A DNA stretch of 42,828 nucleotides from an uncultured Opitutia bacterium (GTDB lineage Bacteria; Verrucomicrobiota; Verrucomicrobiia; Opitutales; UBA953). The notes beneath the pieces are model-generated. The model did not search any database. It was not told where the DNA came from and saw only the letters and a list, made by a program, of their open reading frames with translations. The DNA lies in NCBI GenBank assembly GCA_903889525.1, contig CAISXT010000144.1:1-42828 (forward strand), given 5' to 3'. Shown here piece by piece: positions 31,570 to 40,125 of the stretch (within the stretch, counting starts at the first letter, position 1; the number at the start of each line of letters is the position of its first letter). Position numbers and translations under genes: made by a program.

Positions 31570-34044
31570 ATGACCCCTGCTGGAATTATGCACCGGATTC
31601 CGGCTGTATTGCTCGCCTTCGCTGCAACGACTTCGGTGGTCGCCGCGGCCCCGGTCGATTTCTCACACGAGGTCGTGCCGATCCTGCGTAAGCATTGTAC
31701 TGAATGCCACGCGGGGGACAAAAGGAAGGGCGGGCTTTCGATGAACACGCGAGCCTTGTTGCTGGAAGGCAGTGAGAACGGGGTTGTGCTGACGCCTGGC
31801 CAAAGCACCAAAAGTAAATTACTCGAGGCGATCGCGAGTGCCGACCCGGATGTGCGCATGCCTCCGAAGGGAGACCGACTGACTCCGGCCGAGGTCGGAA
31901 TTTTGCGTTCCTGGGTGGCGCAGGGTGCGCTCTGGACTGAAGGCTTCGCTTTCAAGAAGCCGGCCTATGAGCCGCTGCTTCGTCCGCGGATTCCCGTCTT
32001 GCCTGCGGCCGTGGATGGCCGCACTCACCCGCTGGACCGGGTGCTGGATGGCTGGCTTGCTCAGCGAAAACTACCATTACCGTCGGTAGCCGCGGATGCG
32101 GCATTTTTGCGTCGGGCTCACTTGGATCTCATCGGCCTGCTGCCGACGGAGATCGAGGCGAAGGCTTTCCTGGCGGATACCCGGCCGGATAAGCGTGCCC
32201 TGCTGGTGCGCTCTTTATTGGCACGCAATGTGGATTACGCGGATCACTGGATGGCCTTCTGGAATGACCTTCTCCGCAATGATTATGCGGGGACCGGTTA
32301 TATCGACGGCGGCCGTAAGCAAATCTCCGGCTGGCTCTATATTTCGCTGCTCGCTAATAAGCCCTACGACCAGTTTGCCCGCGAACTGATCGCGCCCTCC
32401 TCGGACAGTGAAGGCTTCGCCAAAGGCATCATCTGGCGCGGGGCCGTGAGCGCCGCGCAGGTTCCCGAGCTACAGTTCTCGCAGAGCGTCTCGCAGACTT
32501 TTCTCGGCATCAACATGAAGTGTGCTTCCTGCCACGACAGTTTCGTCGACCGCTGGAAGTTGAAGGATGCCTATGGCCTTGCGGCCATCTACTCCGACCA
32601 TCCGATGGAGCTCGTACGCTGCGACATTCCGACCGGGCGTCCAGCCGTGGCGGCTTGGCCGTTCCCCGAACTTGGACAGGTTGATAGTGCGAAACCGCGG
32701 AACGAAAGGCTCAGCCAGCTCGCTAGCCTGATTACGCATCCGGAGAACGGCCGCTTTCAGCGCACCATCGTCAACCGCCTTTGGCATCGTCTGATGGGTC
32801 GGGGTATCGTGCATCCCGTCGATGCCATGCAGACGGAGCCTTGGAATCAGAATCTCCTGGACGTGCTCGCCAATCAACTGGTCGCCTCTAAGTACGACCT
32901 GAAGGCGGTGTTGGAATTTATCGCAACTTCGCGGGCTTATCAGTCGGCGCCCGAGGTCTTGGCTCAGGGGGCTGAGGATAAGGGTTATGTTTATCGTGGT
33001 CCGCGCACCAAGCGCCTCACGGCGGAGCAGTTTGTCGACGCGCTTTGGAAGATTACGGCGACCTCACCTGGGAAGGTCGAGCTGCGGGTGCCGCGCCTCT
33101 CGCCAGCGGTCGGCGCGGCGAAGCCCGCTGTTGCGGTTGAGCCGTTACTGGCACTGCCGATTTGGTCTAACGATTTGACTGGAGGTCGCATTCCGGCCGT
33201 GGGCGAGGCACGGGCTTTTCGTAAAGAGTTTACGCTCGAGGGCACGGTGGAGTTGGCGATCTGTACGGTGACGTGCGACAACAGTTTTGAACTCTGGGTC
33301 AATGCCGTTAGGGTTGGAGTCGGGGCTGACTGGGAAACGCCCGAGAGTTATGATATCGGGGGGTTGCTCCACGCCGGGAAGAATCAGATTCTGCTCATCG
33401 GGCGAAACGCGGGCAATGTTCCGAACCCAGCCGCACTCTGGTTCCAAGCCAATATCGAAATGAAGGGTGGTGCCCGCGTAAAAATCGCCACGGATAATTC
33501 CTGGGAATGGTCAGCGACCTTGCCAAATGCTCGTGGTCAGTTCCCGGCGGCGAAGGCCGGAAAAGATTCGAGTCCTCTTGTCTGGCGCCCCATCGCCCCG
33601 GTTTCCGTTCTCACGGTGTGGAAGAAGGCCGAGGTGCGGATGTCACAGATGCTCGCCGGTTTGGGCGGCGCGAGCAACATGCCGGCTCGGGCCAGTTTGA
33701 TGAAGTCGGATATGCTTCAGCGAGCCTTAGGTCGTCCCAATCGTGAACAGATCGTCTCGGAGCGACCGAATGAGTTAAGTACGCTGGAGGCCATCGATCT
33801 TTCGAACGGACAGGCGTTGGCTAATCTGCTTGGCAATGGGGCCGGTACTTTATTGCGCAAGCGCAAGTGGGCCTCGTCTGAACAGCTGGTCCACTGGCTC
33901 TACCTTTCTTCCCTGAGTCGCGCTCCCTCGGCAGCCGAGTTGAGGGTCGCCCTTGGCATCGTCGGCCCAGAACTCTCTGAGCAAGGCGTCGCTGATTTAC
34001 TCTGGGTCGTCTGCATGCTCCCGGAATTCCAAACCATTCGCTGA
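31570..34044 (+). CDS. PSCyt1-PSCyt2-PSD1 protein with inserted jelly-roll-like domain
   Basis: An 824-residue exported multidomain protein. The signal is MHRIPAVLLAFAATTSVVAAA (start 31570 or ATG 31588). PSCyt1 has the heme motif C43-T-E-C-H47 in LRKHCTECHAGDKRKGGLSMNTR and ends at MPPKGDRLTPAEVGILRSWVAQGA. PSCyt2 (DUF1549) starts at LDRVLDGWLAQRKLPL and holds a second CxxCH, C318-A-S-C-H322. PSD1 (DUF1553) includes RTIVNRLWHRLMGRGIVHPVDAM and the C-terminal LYLSSLSRAPSAAEL. Between the PSD1 halves, about residues 530-665 (FRKEFTLEGTVELAICTVTCDNSFELWVNAVRVG...) look like a sugar-binding jelly roll. Family function is unproven. Confidence 0.9.
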   Translation: MTPAGIMHRIPAVLLAFAATTSVVAAAPVDFSHEVVPILRKHCTECHAGDKRKGGLSMNTRALLLEGSENGVVLTPGQSTKSKLLEAIASADPDVRMPPKGDRLTPAEVGILRSWVAQGALWTEGFAFKKPAYEPLLRPRIPVLPAAVDGRTHPLDRVLDGWLAQRKLPLPSVAADAAFLRRAHLDLIGLLPTEIEAKAFLADTRPDKRALLVRSLLARNVDYADHWMAFWNDLLRNDYAGTGYIDGGRKQISGWLYISLLANKPYDQFARELIAPSSDSEGFAKGIIWRGAVSAAQVPELQFSQSVSQTFLGINMKCASCHDSFVDRWKLKDAYGLAAIYSDHPMELVRCDIPTGRPAVAAWPFPELGQVDSAKPRNERLSQLASLITHPENGRFQRTIVNRLWHRLMGRGIVHPVDAMQTEPWNQNLLDVLANQLVASKYDLKAVLEFIATSRAYQSAPEVLAQGAEDKGYVYRGPRTKRLTAEQFVDALWKITATSPGKVELRVPRLSPAVGAAKPAVAVEPLLALPIWSNDLTGGRIPAVGEARAFRKEFTLEGTVELAICTVTCDNSFELWVNAVRVGVGADWETPESYDIGGLLHAGKNQILLIGRNAGNVPNPAALWFQANIEMKGGARVKIATDNSWEWSATLPNARGQFPAAKAGKDSSPLVWRPIAPVSVLTVWKKAEVRMSQMLAGLGGASNMPARASLMKSDMLQRALGRPNREQIVSERPNELSTLEAIDLSNGQALANLLGNGAGTLLRKRKWASSEQLVHWLYLSSLSRAPSAAELRVALGIVGPELSEQGVADLLWVVCMLPEFQTIR

Positions 34045-34047
34045 ACT

Positions 34048-35502
34048 ATGAATACGTCGCTCCCCCTGGATCCCTCCTTGCCCGAGCCGCTCGCCCGGCG
34101 TGAGTTTCTGCGGATGCTGGCCGCAGCCGGCGCGGCCACCTTGTCCATGGGTGCTCCACGGGCCCTTGCCGCGGAAGAAAAACTGATTCAACCGAAGGCG
34201 ACGGCGGACGCTTGTATCCTGATTTGGCTGGCGGGTGGCATGGCCGCTCCGGAGACCTTTGACCCCAAGCGCTATGTGCCGTATGAGAAGGGTTTATCGT
34301 ATGAGCGCTTACTGAGTACGTTCCCGTCGATTCCGACGGCGGTTGACGGCATGCGAATTTGTGAAGGACTTGAAAACATCGCTGGCGTGATGGATCGGGG
34401 CACGCTGATCCGCTCGGCGGTGCAGCCTGACCTTGGGAGCATCCTGCATTCCCGCCACCAATTCCACTGGCACACCGGCTACGTGCCGCCGCAGACGGTC
34501 GCTTGTCCGCACATCGGTGCCTGGATGGCCCGCGTGCTCGGCCCGCGCAATCCGGTCATGCCCGCTTTCATTAATATTGGCCAGCGGCTGGAGGGAGTGG
34601 GCGAGAGCGAAGAGCTGAAGGCCTTCACTACGGCTGGTTTCTTTGGAGGCGAATTTGGCCCGATGAACCTGCCTTTCCCGGAAGAGGCTGCGGCCGCGGT
34701 CCGTCCGCCCAAAGGCATGGACGCGTCTCGGTTTGTCAACCGTGACCGCGAATTCCGCCGGCTGGTGGATGCCTCGGCGAACCGCGACATGCTCAGTGAC
34801 TACCAGCAGCAGTCGATGTTGCGGGCCATGGATAATGCCTACCGTCTCCTGAGCGCGAAAGAACGTTCCGCCTTCGATATCTCTCTCGAAAGTAAGGAGG
34901 TGCAGCAGGATTATGACACTGGCCGCTTTGGTCGTGGCTGCTTATTAGCGCGGCGTCTCGTCGAGAATGGGGCCCGCTTCGTCGAGGTCACCACTGAGTA
35001 CGTGCCGTTCTTCCAGTGGGATACCCATGGCAAGGGGCATGAGACGGTCGCCAAGATGCACGCCGAAATCGATCGGCCGATTGCGCGCCTGATTCGTGAC
35101 CTCGAGCAGCGTGGTCTTTTGGATCGGACGCTCGTCATCATCGCGAGCGAGTTCAGTCGCGATGCGATGATTGAAGGCCGACCAGGCTCCAAGGCCGGCG
35201 ACCAGGCTTTTAATAAGGGTAAGACCATGGAAAGCCCGGACCACTACGGACTGCACCGCCACTTCACCGGTGGCACGAGTGTCGTGATGTTTGGCGGCGG
35301 CGTGAAGCGCGGCCAGATTTACGGCGCGACGGCGGATGAGCGGCCGTTAGTCGCCATCAAGAACCCCGTCTCCGTCTCGGATATGCACGCCACGATTTTC
35401 CATGCGATGGGCATCAGCCCGAAGACCGCTTACGATATCGAAGGCCGCCCGTTTTATGCGACCGTGGACGGCAAGGGCGTGCCCGCTCCGATCTTTAGCT
35501 GA
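34048..35502 (+). CDS. Tat-exported DUF1501 protein (sulfatase-like fold)
   Basis: A 484-residue protein with a twin-arginine signal: ARREFLRMLAAAGAATLSMGAPRALA (RREFL at about residues 17-21). The mature part has the DUF1501 pattern: ACILIWLAGGMAAPETFDPK (about residues 57-76) and HSRHQFHWHTGYVPPQ. Later segments are FVEVTTEYVPFFQWDTHGKGHETVAKMH, LLDRTLVIIASEFSR and HYGLHRHFTGGTSVVMFGGGVKRGQIYGATA. The fold is related to alkaline phosphatase/sulfatases, but metal ligands are not certain here. It is three bases after the PSCyt gene and overlaps the convergent glycerate kinase by eight bases. Confidence 0.92.
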   Translation: MNTSLPLDPSLPEPLARREFLRMLAAAGAATLSMGAPRALAAEEKLIQPKATADACILIWLAGGMAAPETFDPKRYVPYEKGLSYERLLSTFPSIPTAVDGMRICEGLENIAGVMDRGTLIRSAVQPDLGSILHSRHQFHWHTGYVPPQTVACPHIGAWMARVLGPRNPVMPAFINIGQRLEGVGESEELKAFTTAGFFGGEFGPMNLPFPEEAAAAVRPPKGMDASRFVNRDREFRRLVDASANRDMLSDYQQQSMLRAMDNAYRLLSAKERSAFDISLESKEVQQDYDTGRFGRGCLLARRLVENGARFVEVTTEYVPFFQWDTHGKGHETVAKMHAEIDRPIARLIRDLEQRGLLDRTLVIIASEFSRDAMIEGRPGSKAGDQAFNKGKTMESPDHYGLHRHFTGGTSVVMFGGGVKRGQIYGATADERPLVAIKNPVSVSDMHATIFHAMGISPKTAYDIEGRPFYATVDGKGVPAPIFS

Positions 35503-36613
35503 GCGCGGTTAGCTGCCGCAGCGCGGGGGCTTCGCGGGTGATGGCGAATTCAATGAGTTCGCCGGTGCGTTGCATGGCTTCTGCCAGGGGCATCTCCGGC
35601 GGCTTGATGCCGATGAGTAAGTCGAAGCGCGTGCGCAGGGCAGGGGAGTCATCGATCGAGCCCGCGATGCCGACGATTTTTTTGCCAAGCCGGCGGGCCA
35701 TCTCAGCCACCCCCACGGGACCTTTCCCCTGCAGGCTTTGGGCATCGAGTCGTCCTTCGCCGGTGATAATCACGTCGGCGGCGGCGATGCGTGCCTCGAG
35801 GCCGATATGTTGGGCGACAATTTCGAACCCGCTGGTGAGTCGACCATCCGTGAAAGCCATCAGCCCGAAACCGAGGCCGCCCGCGGCGCCGGCTCCCGGC
35901 ATGTCGCGCGGGTCGCACCCTAGATCTCTTTTCACGAGGTCCGCGAGGTGTTCGAGTCGATGTTCAAACCAGACGAAGTCGGTGACGCCTTTCTGGGGAC
36001 CATAGATACGGGTGGCTCCCCGGGGGCCGAGCAGTGGGTTGTCGACGTCGCAGGCTACGACGACCTCGGCGGACCATGGCTGGAGGGGGGGGGCGACCCG
36101 GTCAGCTTCCAGGAGGGTTTCCAGCGTTGGGATAAACGGCTGCCCCTGTCGGTTAAAGCGGAAACCAAGGGCTAGGGCGACACCCAGCCCCCCGTCGTTG
36201 GTGGCACTGCCTCCAATGCCTATAAGGATGTTAAGGGCACCCAGCTGGGCGGCCTTTTTCAGGAGGATTCCTGTACCTAAAGTGTTGGCTGTAAGTGGGT
36301 TAAGTTTTAAGTCGGCCACCAGTGCTATCCCGCTAGCTGCGCTCATTTCCAGGACGGCCGTCCGTGTCTCCGGAAGCCATCCCATGGCCGCCTTAATCGG
36401 CCGCCCTTGGGCATCAACCGTTTCAACCAGGATGATTTGGCCATGCAGGGCCGCGGTCACCGCTTCCGTGGTGCCTTCGCCTCCGTCGGCGATCGGGCAA
36501 ATGTCGATTTCAGCCTCAATATTGAGTGATTTCAGCCCATTTTTAATGTGACCAGCGATCGCCCCGGCCCCGAGAGAGCCCTTGAATTTGTCATTGGCGA
36601 TTAAGATGCGCAT
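35495..36613 (-). CDS. Glycerate kinase (GarK/GlxK type)
   Basis: A 372-residue kinase that makes 2-phosphoglycerate from glycerate. The N-terminus RILIANDKFKGSLGAGAIA (about residues 2-20) has the FKGSL motif. CPIADGGEGTTEAV (about 39-52) and LIGIGGSATNDGGLGVALALGFRF (about 134-157) are the GarK/GlxK signatures, and VIITGEGRLDAQSLQGKGPVGVAEMARR is also typical. Its TAA (35497-35495) lies inside the last codons of the convergent DUF1501 gene. It could use glycerate from sugar-acid or glyoxylate breakdown, fitting the sugar-processing context. No partner dehydrogenase is adjacent. Confidence 0.95.
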   Translation of the reverse strand: MRILIANDKFKGSLGAGAIAGHIKNGLKSLNIEAEIDICPIADGGEGTTEAVTAALHGQIILVETVDAQGRPIKAAMGWLPETRTAVLEMSAASGIALVADLKLNPLTANTLGTGILLKKAAQLGALNILIGIGGSATNDGGLGVALALGFRFNRQGQPFIPTLETLLEADRVAPPLQPWSAEVVVACDVDNPLLGPRGATRIYGPQKGVTDFVWFEHRLEHLADLVKRDLGCDPRDMPGAGAAGGLGFGLMAFTDGRLTSGFEIVAQHIGLEARIAAADVIITGEGRLDAQSLQGKGPVGVAEMARRLGKKIVGIAGSIDDSPALRTRFDLLIGIKPPEMPLAEAMQRTGELIEFAITREAPALRQLTALS

Positions 36614-36681
36614 CGGACCGGTCGGTCATGGTTAGCCTTCGGACTAGGGTGTTTTTATCAATGTTATAGGATAAGTGTCGC

Positions 36682-36709
36682 TTGATTATTGGCACCTTGG
36701 GGGTAGATT
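36682..36709 (+). promoter_or_regulatory. Candidate promoter of the 36777 PSCyt gene
   Basis: TTGATT (36682-36687) and TAGATT (36704-36709) are spaced by 16 bases; each matches four of six sigma-70 consensus positions. It lies 68 bases before the ATG. A short inverted repeat GGGTA-ACTA-TACCC (36735-36748) follows downstream and could be an operator. Confidence 0.4.
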
Positions 36710-36776
36710 TTACGCACGCCCCGTGCTTGTAGTGGGGTAACTATACCCGCCCCTAACTCTCCCCAATATTTTTACC

Positions 36777-39700
36777 ATGAAGCCGTTCCGTCAAACCGCC
36801 ATCCTCGCCGCCCTCTTGGCCGCCGCCCTCTCTCACGCCGCCGATGAGCCCGTCGCCTCCAAGGAAGGGTTGGAGTTCTTCGAGAAGAACGTTCGCCCGA
36901 TTCTCGCTGATCGCTGTTTCGAATGCCACTCGGCCGACAAGGGTTCCTCCAAGGGTGGATTGATTCTCGACTCGCGTGATGGCGCCTACAAGGGCGGCGA
37001 TGAAGGCCCTTCCGTCGTGCCAGGCAACCTTGAGAAGTCCCTCCTGATTAAGGCGATTCGCTATACTGATCCGGAATTCTCCATGCCCCCGAAGAAGTCT
37101 GGTGGCAAGTTGCCCGACGACAAAATTGCCATCCTCGAGGAGTGGGTGAAGATGGGTGCGCCGATGCCGGCGGGTGGAGCGGCCAAACTTACCGGACTAA
37201 CCGGCAAAGCTCGTCAACATTGGGCTTTCCAGCCGGTCAAGAAGTCCGCCGTGCCCACCGTGAAGAACAAGGATTGGGTTAAGAATCCGATTGATGCCTT
37301 CGTTCTGGCCAAGCTGGAAGACAAGGGCCTCGTGCCGAACCCCGTTGCAGATCCGGAATCTTTCCTCCGCCGTCTTTCCTATGATTTGATCGGCCTTCCT
37401 CCGACTTCCGAGCAGGTCGAAGCCTTTATCAAGGCTTACGAAGCCGGAGTTTCTTCCGACGCGATTGCGAATCGCACCGGTCGCCCGGCCAATAATGTCG
37501 AAACGGTCGTCGCCAAGCAGGTCGACTTTCTGTTGGCCTCGCCGCACTACGGTGAGCGCTGGGCTCGTCACTGGCTGGATACGGCCCGCTACTCCGATAC
37601 CCGCGGACTGCAGGTCGACCAAGGCGACAGCTTGTTCCGCGATTATCGCTACGCCTACGCCTGGACCTATCGCGATTACGTCATTAACGCCTTCAATGAC
37701 GACAAGCCTTACGACAAGTTCGTACTCGAGCAGCTCGCGGCGGACCGCCTCCCGGATATCGCCCCGGATGATGCTCGTCTGGCGGCCCTCGGTTTTATCA
37801 CCGTCGGTAAGCGCTTTGAAGATGTGCACGACACGATTGATGAGCGCATCGACACCGTCACCAAGGCGTTCATTGGCCTGACCGTCTCTTGCGCCCGTTG
37901 TCACGACCACAAGTTCGACCCGATCCCGACGGCGGATTACTATTCTCTGCACGGCATCTTCGCTTCCATCGTCGAGCCGCTCCAGCACCCCACCATCGGG
38001 GCCACCGGTAAAGTCGCCGCGGCCGCTCGTTCCGACTTCCAGAAGCGACTCGCCATGCTGCAGGACGAGCAGGTCGCTGGCTTCTTTAAGTACATGCGTG
38101 AGACCCGCGCCCGCTACGAGCGTGAGATGGCTGGCCGTCTGATGCTAGCCACCGTGCGCGGTGGTTCAAGCGACGCCGGAGACTATTCTGAAAAATATAA
38201 GATCGACCTGCAAAGCATGACCGATTTCGCCGCGATGCGCGTCCAGAAGGATTCGCCGATCACCGGCCCATTCGCGCATGCCGCCGAGGTGCCGGTCGTC
38301 TATTTCGCCGAGCGTGCCCAGGCGGTCATCGATGAATCGCTCAACGACCCGGACCACCCGGTTAACCCGATTATCGCCGCCGCCCTCCGTGGCCTGAAGC
38401 CCAAGAAGCTCGATGATGTCGCCGCGGCTTACCAGAAGGCCTACATTGACAACAAGGCGGCCATCCTCGCTCACCTTGCGGTCCTCGCCAAACCTGGCGA
38501 CGCCTGGAAGAAGTCTTCTCCGGCCATCGCCCAGATGGCGGGCTATCCGTGGGCTGTTCCTTGCTACGACGAAATCGTCGATAACGAGGAGATGATCTCG
38601 CTCTTCAGCACGCGTAAGTTCTGCGCGGAGTGGCAGAATCGCCCGGTCTACGGCGGCATCGGCAATCGTGCCCCGGCCGCTTATTTCCGCCACACGCAGA
38701 TCAATGAGCTGCGCCTCTCGCATCCGGGCGTGCCCGGAGAAGCGATGGCCATCCAGGATTCCGAGGCCCCGAAGGACAGCTACGTCTTCATTCGTGGCGA
38801 TAAGAACAAGCGTGGTGCCATGGTGCCCCGCCGCTTCCTTGATATCCTGACGATCGGCGATCGCCGCCCTTATGTCGATGGCAGCGGCCGTCTGGAGTTC
38901 GCCCGCTCCATTGTCTCGAAGGACAATCCGATGACCGCCCGCGTTGCCGTGAATCGTATCTGGATGAAGCACTTCGGTGAAGGCTTCGTGAATTCGCCGG
39001 ACGATTTGGGTAATATGTCGGAGAAGCCTTCCCACCCGGAGCTGCTCGACTATCTCGCCGCCGACTTCATGGAGAACGGCTGGACCACTAAGCGCCTCCA
39101 TCGCATGATTGTGATGAGTAACGCCTATCGCCTGGATTCTAATCCCATGGTCAACGCGCTTGTCGTCAAGAAGGGTGCCGCGGACCCGTTGAAGATCGAT
39201 GCCAGCAATCGCCTGCTCTGGCGCGCCAATCTCCGTCGTCTCGATTTCGAGGCGATTCGCGACTCCATGATTCTCCTCACAGGCCGGTTGAATCCGGCCG
39301 TCGGTGGTCAGCCTGCGAATATCACTGAAGAGCCCTTTAGCTATCGTCGCAGCCTCTATGGTTATGTCGACCGTAGCCGCTTGAGCGATACGCTTGCCCA
39401 GTTCGATTACAGCGACCCCGACATGGCGAACTCGAAGCGTAACACGACCATCGTGCCGCAGCAGGCACTCTTCTTCATGAACAACGCCTTGGCCGTCGAG
39501 GCCGCCCGTGCCGTGGCTGCGCGCAAGGATGTCGTGAATGCGATGTCCGAGGATCAGCGCATCGTCGCCATGTTCCGTTCGCTCTTCCAGCGCCGTCCTT
39601 CCACGGCAGAGATTCGCATGGCTCAGGAATTCGTAACGAAGCAGAAGATGCAGGCCGCCACCGCCAATCTGCGGACTGCTGCCAAGGCCACGGTTGCCGG

Positions 39701-39953
39701 AGCCAAGGCCACGGCTATCGTCGCCAAGCCCAAGACGGGCGTCGTCGCTAATAACGCCAAGTCAGCGGGTAAAATGGCCGCACCGGCGATGGCCGAGGGA
39801 GCTGAAGAGACGATGATGGCTGCCACCACTGGACCAGGCGCCGAAGGGATGCTGCGGAATACGGGCGAGCTTATCTCTCGTAACCCGCTGAGCCCAATGG
39901 AGTTACTCGCTCAGGCGCTGATCCTTTCGAACGAGTTTGTTTACGTAAACTAA
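36777..39953 (+). CDS. PSCyt1-PSCyt2-PSD1 protein (tandem copy 1)
   Basis: A 1058-residue exported protein. A signal peptide (MKPFRQTAILAALLAAALSHA) precedes PSCyt1 with heme motif C47-F-E-C-H51 and MPPKKSGGKLPDDKIAILEEWVKMGAP. PSCyt2 (DUF1549) starts at NPIDAFVLAKLEDKGLVPN and includes ASPHYGERWARHWLDTARYS and a second CxxCH, C372-A-R-C-H376, in a CHDHKFDPIPTADYYSLHGIF context. PSD1 (DUF1553) covers about residues 700-1040, with MTARVAVNRIWMKHFGEGFV and NNTTIVPQQALFFMN-like motifs. An Ala/Lys/Thr-rich insertion (about residues 957-1022) interrupts the PSD1 end. A likely c-type cytochrome with unknown partner enzyme; no DUF1501 gene follows it. Confidence 0.92.
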   Translation: MKPFRQTAILAALLAAALSHAADEPVASKEGLEFFEKNVRPILADRCFECHSADKGSSKGGLILDSRDGAYKGGDEGPSVVPGNLEKSLLIKAIRYTDPEFSMPPKKSGGKLPDDKIAILEEWVKMGAPMPAGGAAKLTGLTGKARQHWAFQPVKKSAVPTVKNKDWVKNPIDAFVLAKLEDKGLVPNPVADPESFLRRLSYDLIGLPPTSEQVEAFIKAYEAGVSSDAIANRTGRPANNVETVVAKQVDFLLASPHYGERWARHWLDTARYSDTRGLQVDQGDSLFRDYRYAYAWTYRDYVINAFNDDKPYDKFVLEQLAADRLPDIAPDDARLAALGFITVGKRFEDVHDTIDERIDTVTKAFIGLTVSCARCHDHKFDPIPTADYYSLHGIFASIVEPLQHPTIGATGKVAAAARSDFQKRLAMLQDEQVAGFFKYMRETRARYEREMAGRLMLATVRGGSSDAGDYSEKYKIDLQSMTDFAAMRVQKDSPITGPFAHAAEVPVVYFAERAQAVIDESLNDPDHPVNPIIAAALRGLKPKKLDDVAAAYQKAYIDNKAAILAHLAVLAKPGDAWKKSSPAIAQMAGYPWAVPCYDEIVDNEEMISLFSTRKFCAEWQNRPVYGGIGNRAPAAYFRHTQINELRLSHPGVPGEAMAIQDSEAPKDSYVFIRGDKNKRGAMVPRRFLDILTIGDRRPYVDGSGRLEFARSIVSKDNPMTARVAVNRIWMKHFGEGFVNSPDDLGNMSEKPSHPELLDYLAADFMENGWTTKRLHRMIVMSNAYRLDSNPMVNALVVKKGAADPLKIDASNRLLWRANLRRLDFEAIRDSMILLTGRLNPAVGGQPANITEEPFSYRRSLYGYVDRSRLSDTLAQFDYSDPDMANSKRNTTIVPQQALFFMNNALAVEAARAVAARKDVVNAMSEDQRIVAMFRSLFQRRPSTAEIRMAQEFVTKQKMQAATANLRTAAKATVAGAKATAIVAKPKTGVVANNAKSAGKMAAPAMAEGAEETMMAATTGPGAEGMLRNTGELISRNPLSPMELLAQALILSNEFVYVN

Positions 39954-39973
39954 GTATAGTTTACGTGTTTTTA

Positions 39974-40008
39974 ACGAGGCCGCCGACCTGGGCGGCCTCG
40001 TCTGTTTT
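39974..40008 (+). terminator. Rho-independent terminator after tandem copy 1
   Basis: ACGAGGCCGCC (39974-39984), a 6-base loop and GGCGGCCTCGT (39991-40001) form a perfect 11-bp stem followed by CTGTTTTA. It separates the two tandem paralogues into different transcripts. Confidence 0.88.
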
Positions 40009-40029
40009 AGGGTAAAATTGGGCAATGTA

Positions 40030-40058
40030 TTGGTTGATATCCCCTGGGTCTGGATAAC
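40030..40058 (+). promoter_or_regulatory. Candidate promoter of tandem copy 2
   Basis: TTGGTT (40030-40035) and GATAAC (40053-40058) are spaced by exactly 17 bases, about 68 bases before the ATG. The -10 lies in the GATAACAA motif that recurs at 23108-23115 and at 30370-30377, the latter upstream of the other PSCyt operon. TTTATACC immediately after is an alternative -10. Confidence 0.4.
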
Positions 40059-40125
40059 AATTTATACCTAATAGGACACCCCGTCCGTTGCGCCCCGCAA
40101 CCGTCCTTCCCCTAACCATTTCTTT

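Noticed and set aside
38166-39101. Minus-strand open frame of about 311 codons inside the PSCyt gene
   Set aside because: It lies wholly opposite the coding PSD1/PSCyt2 region, and its composition is that expected from reading the complementary strand of GC-rich codons. Other antisense frames (6619-7305, 21105-21881, 22304-23206) were rejected for the same reason.
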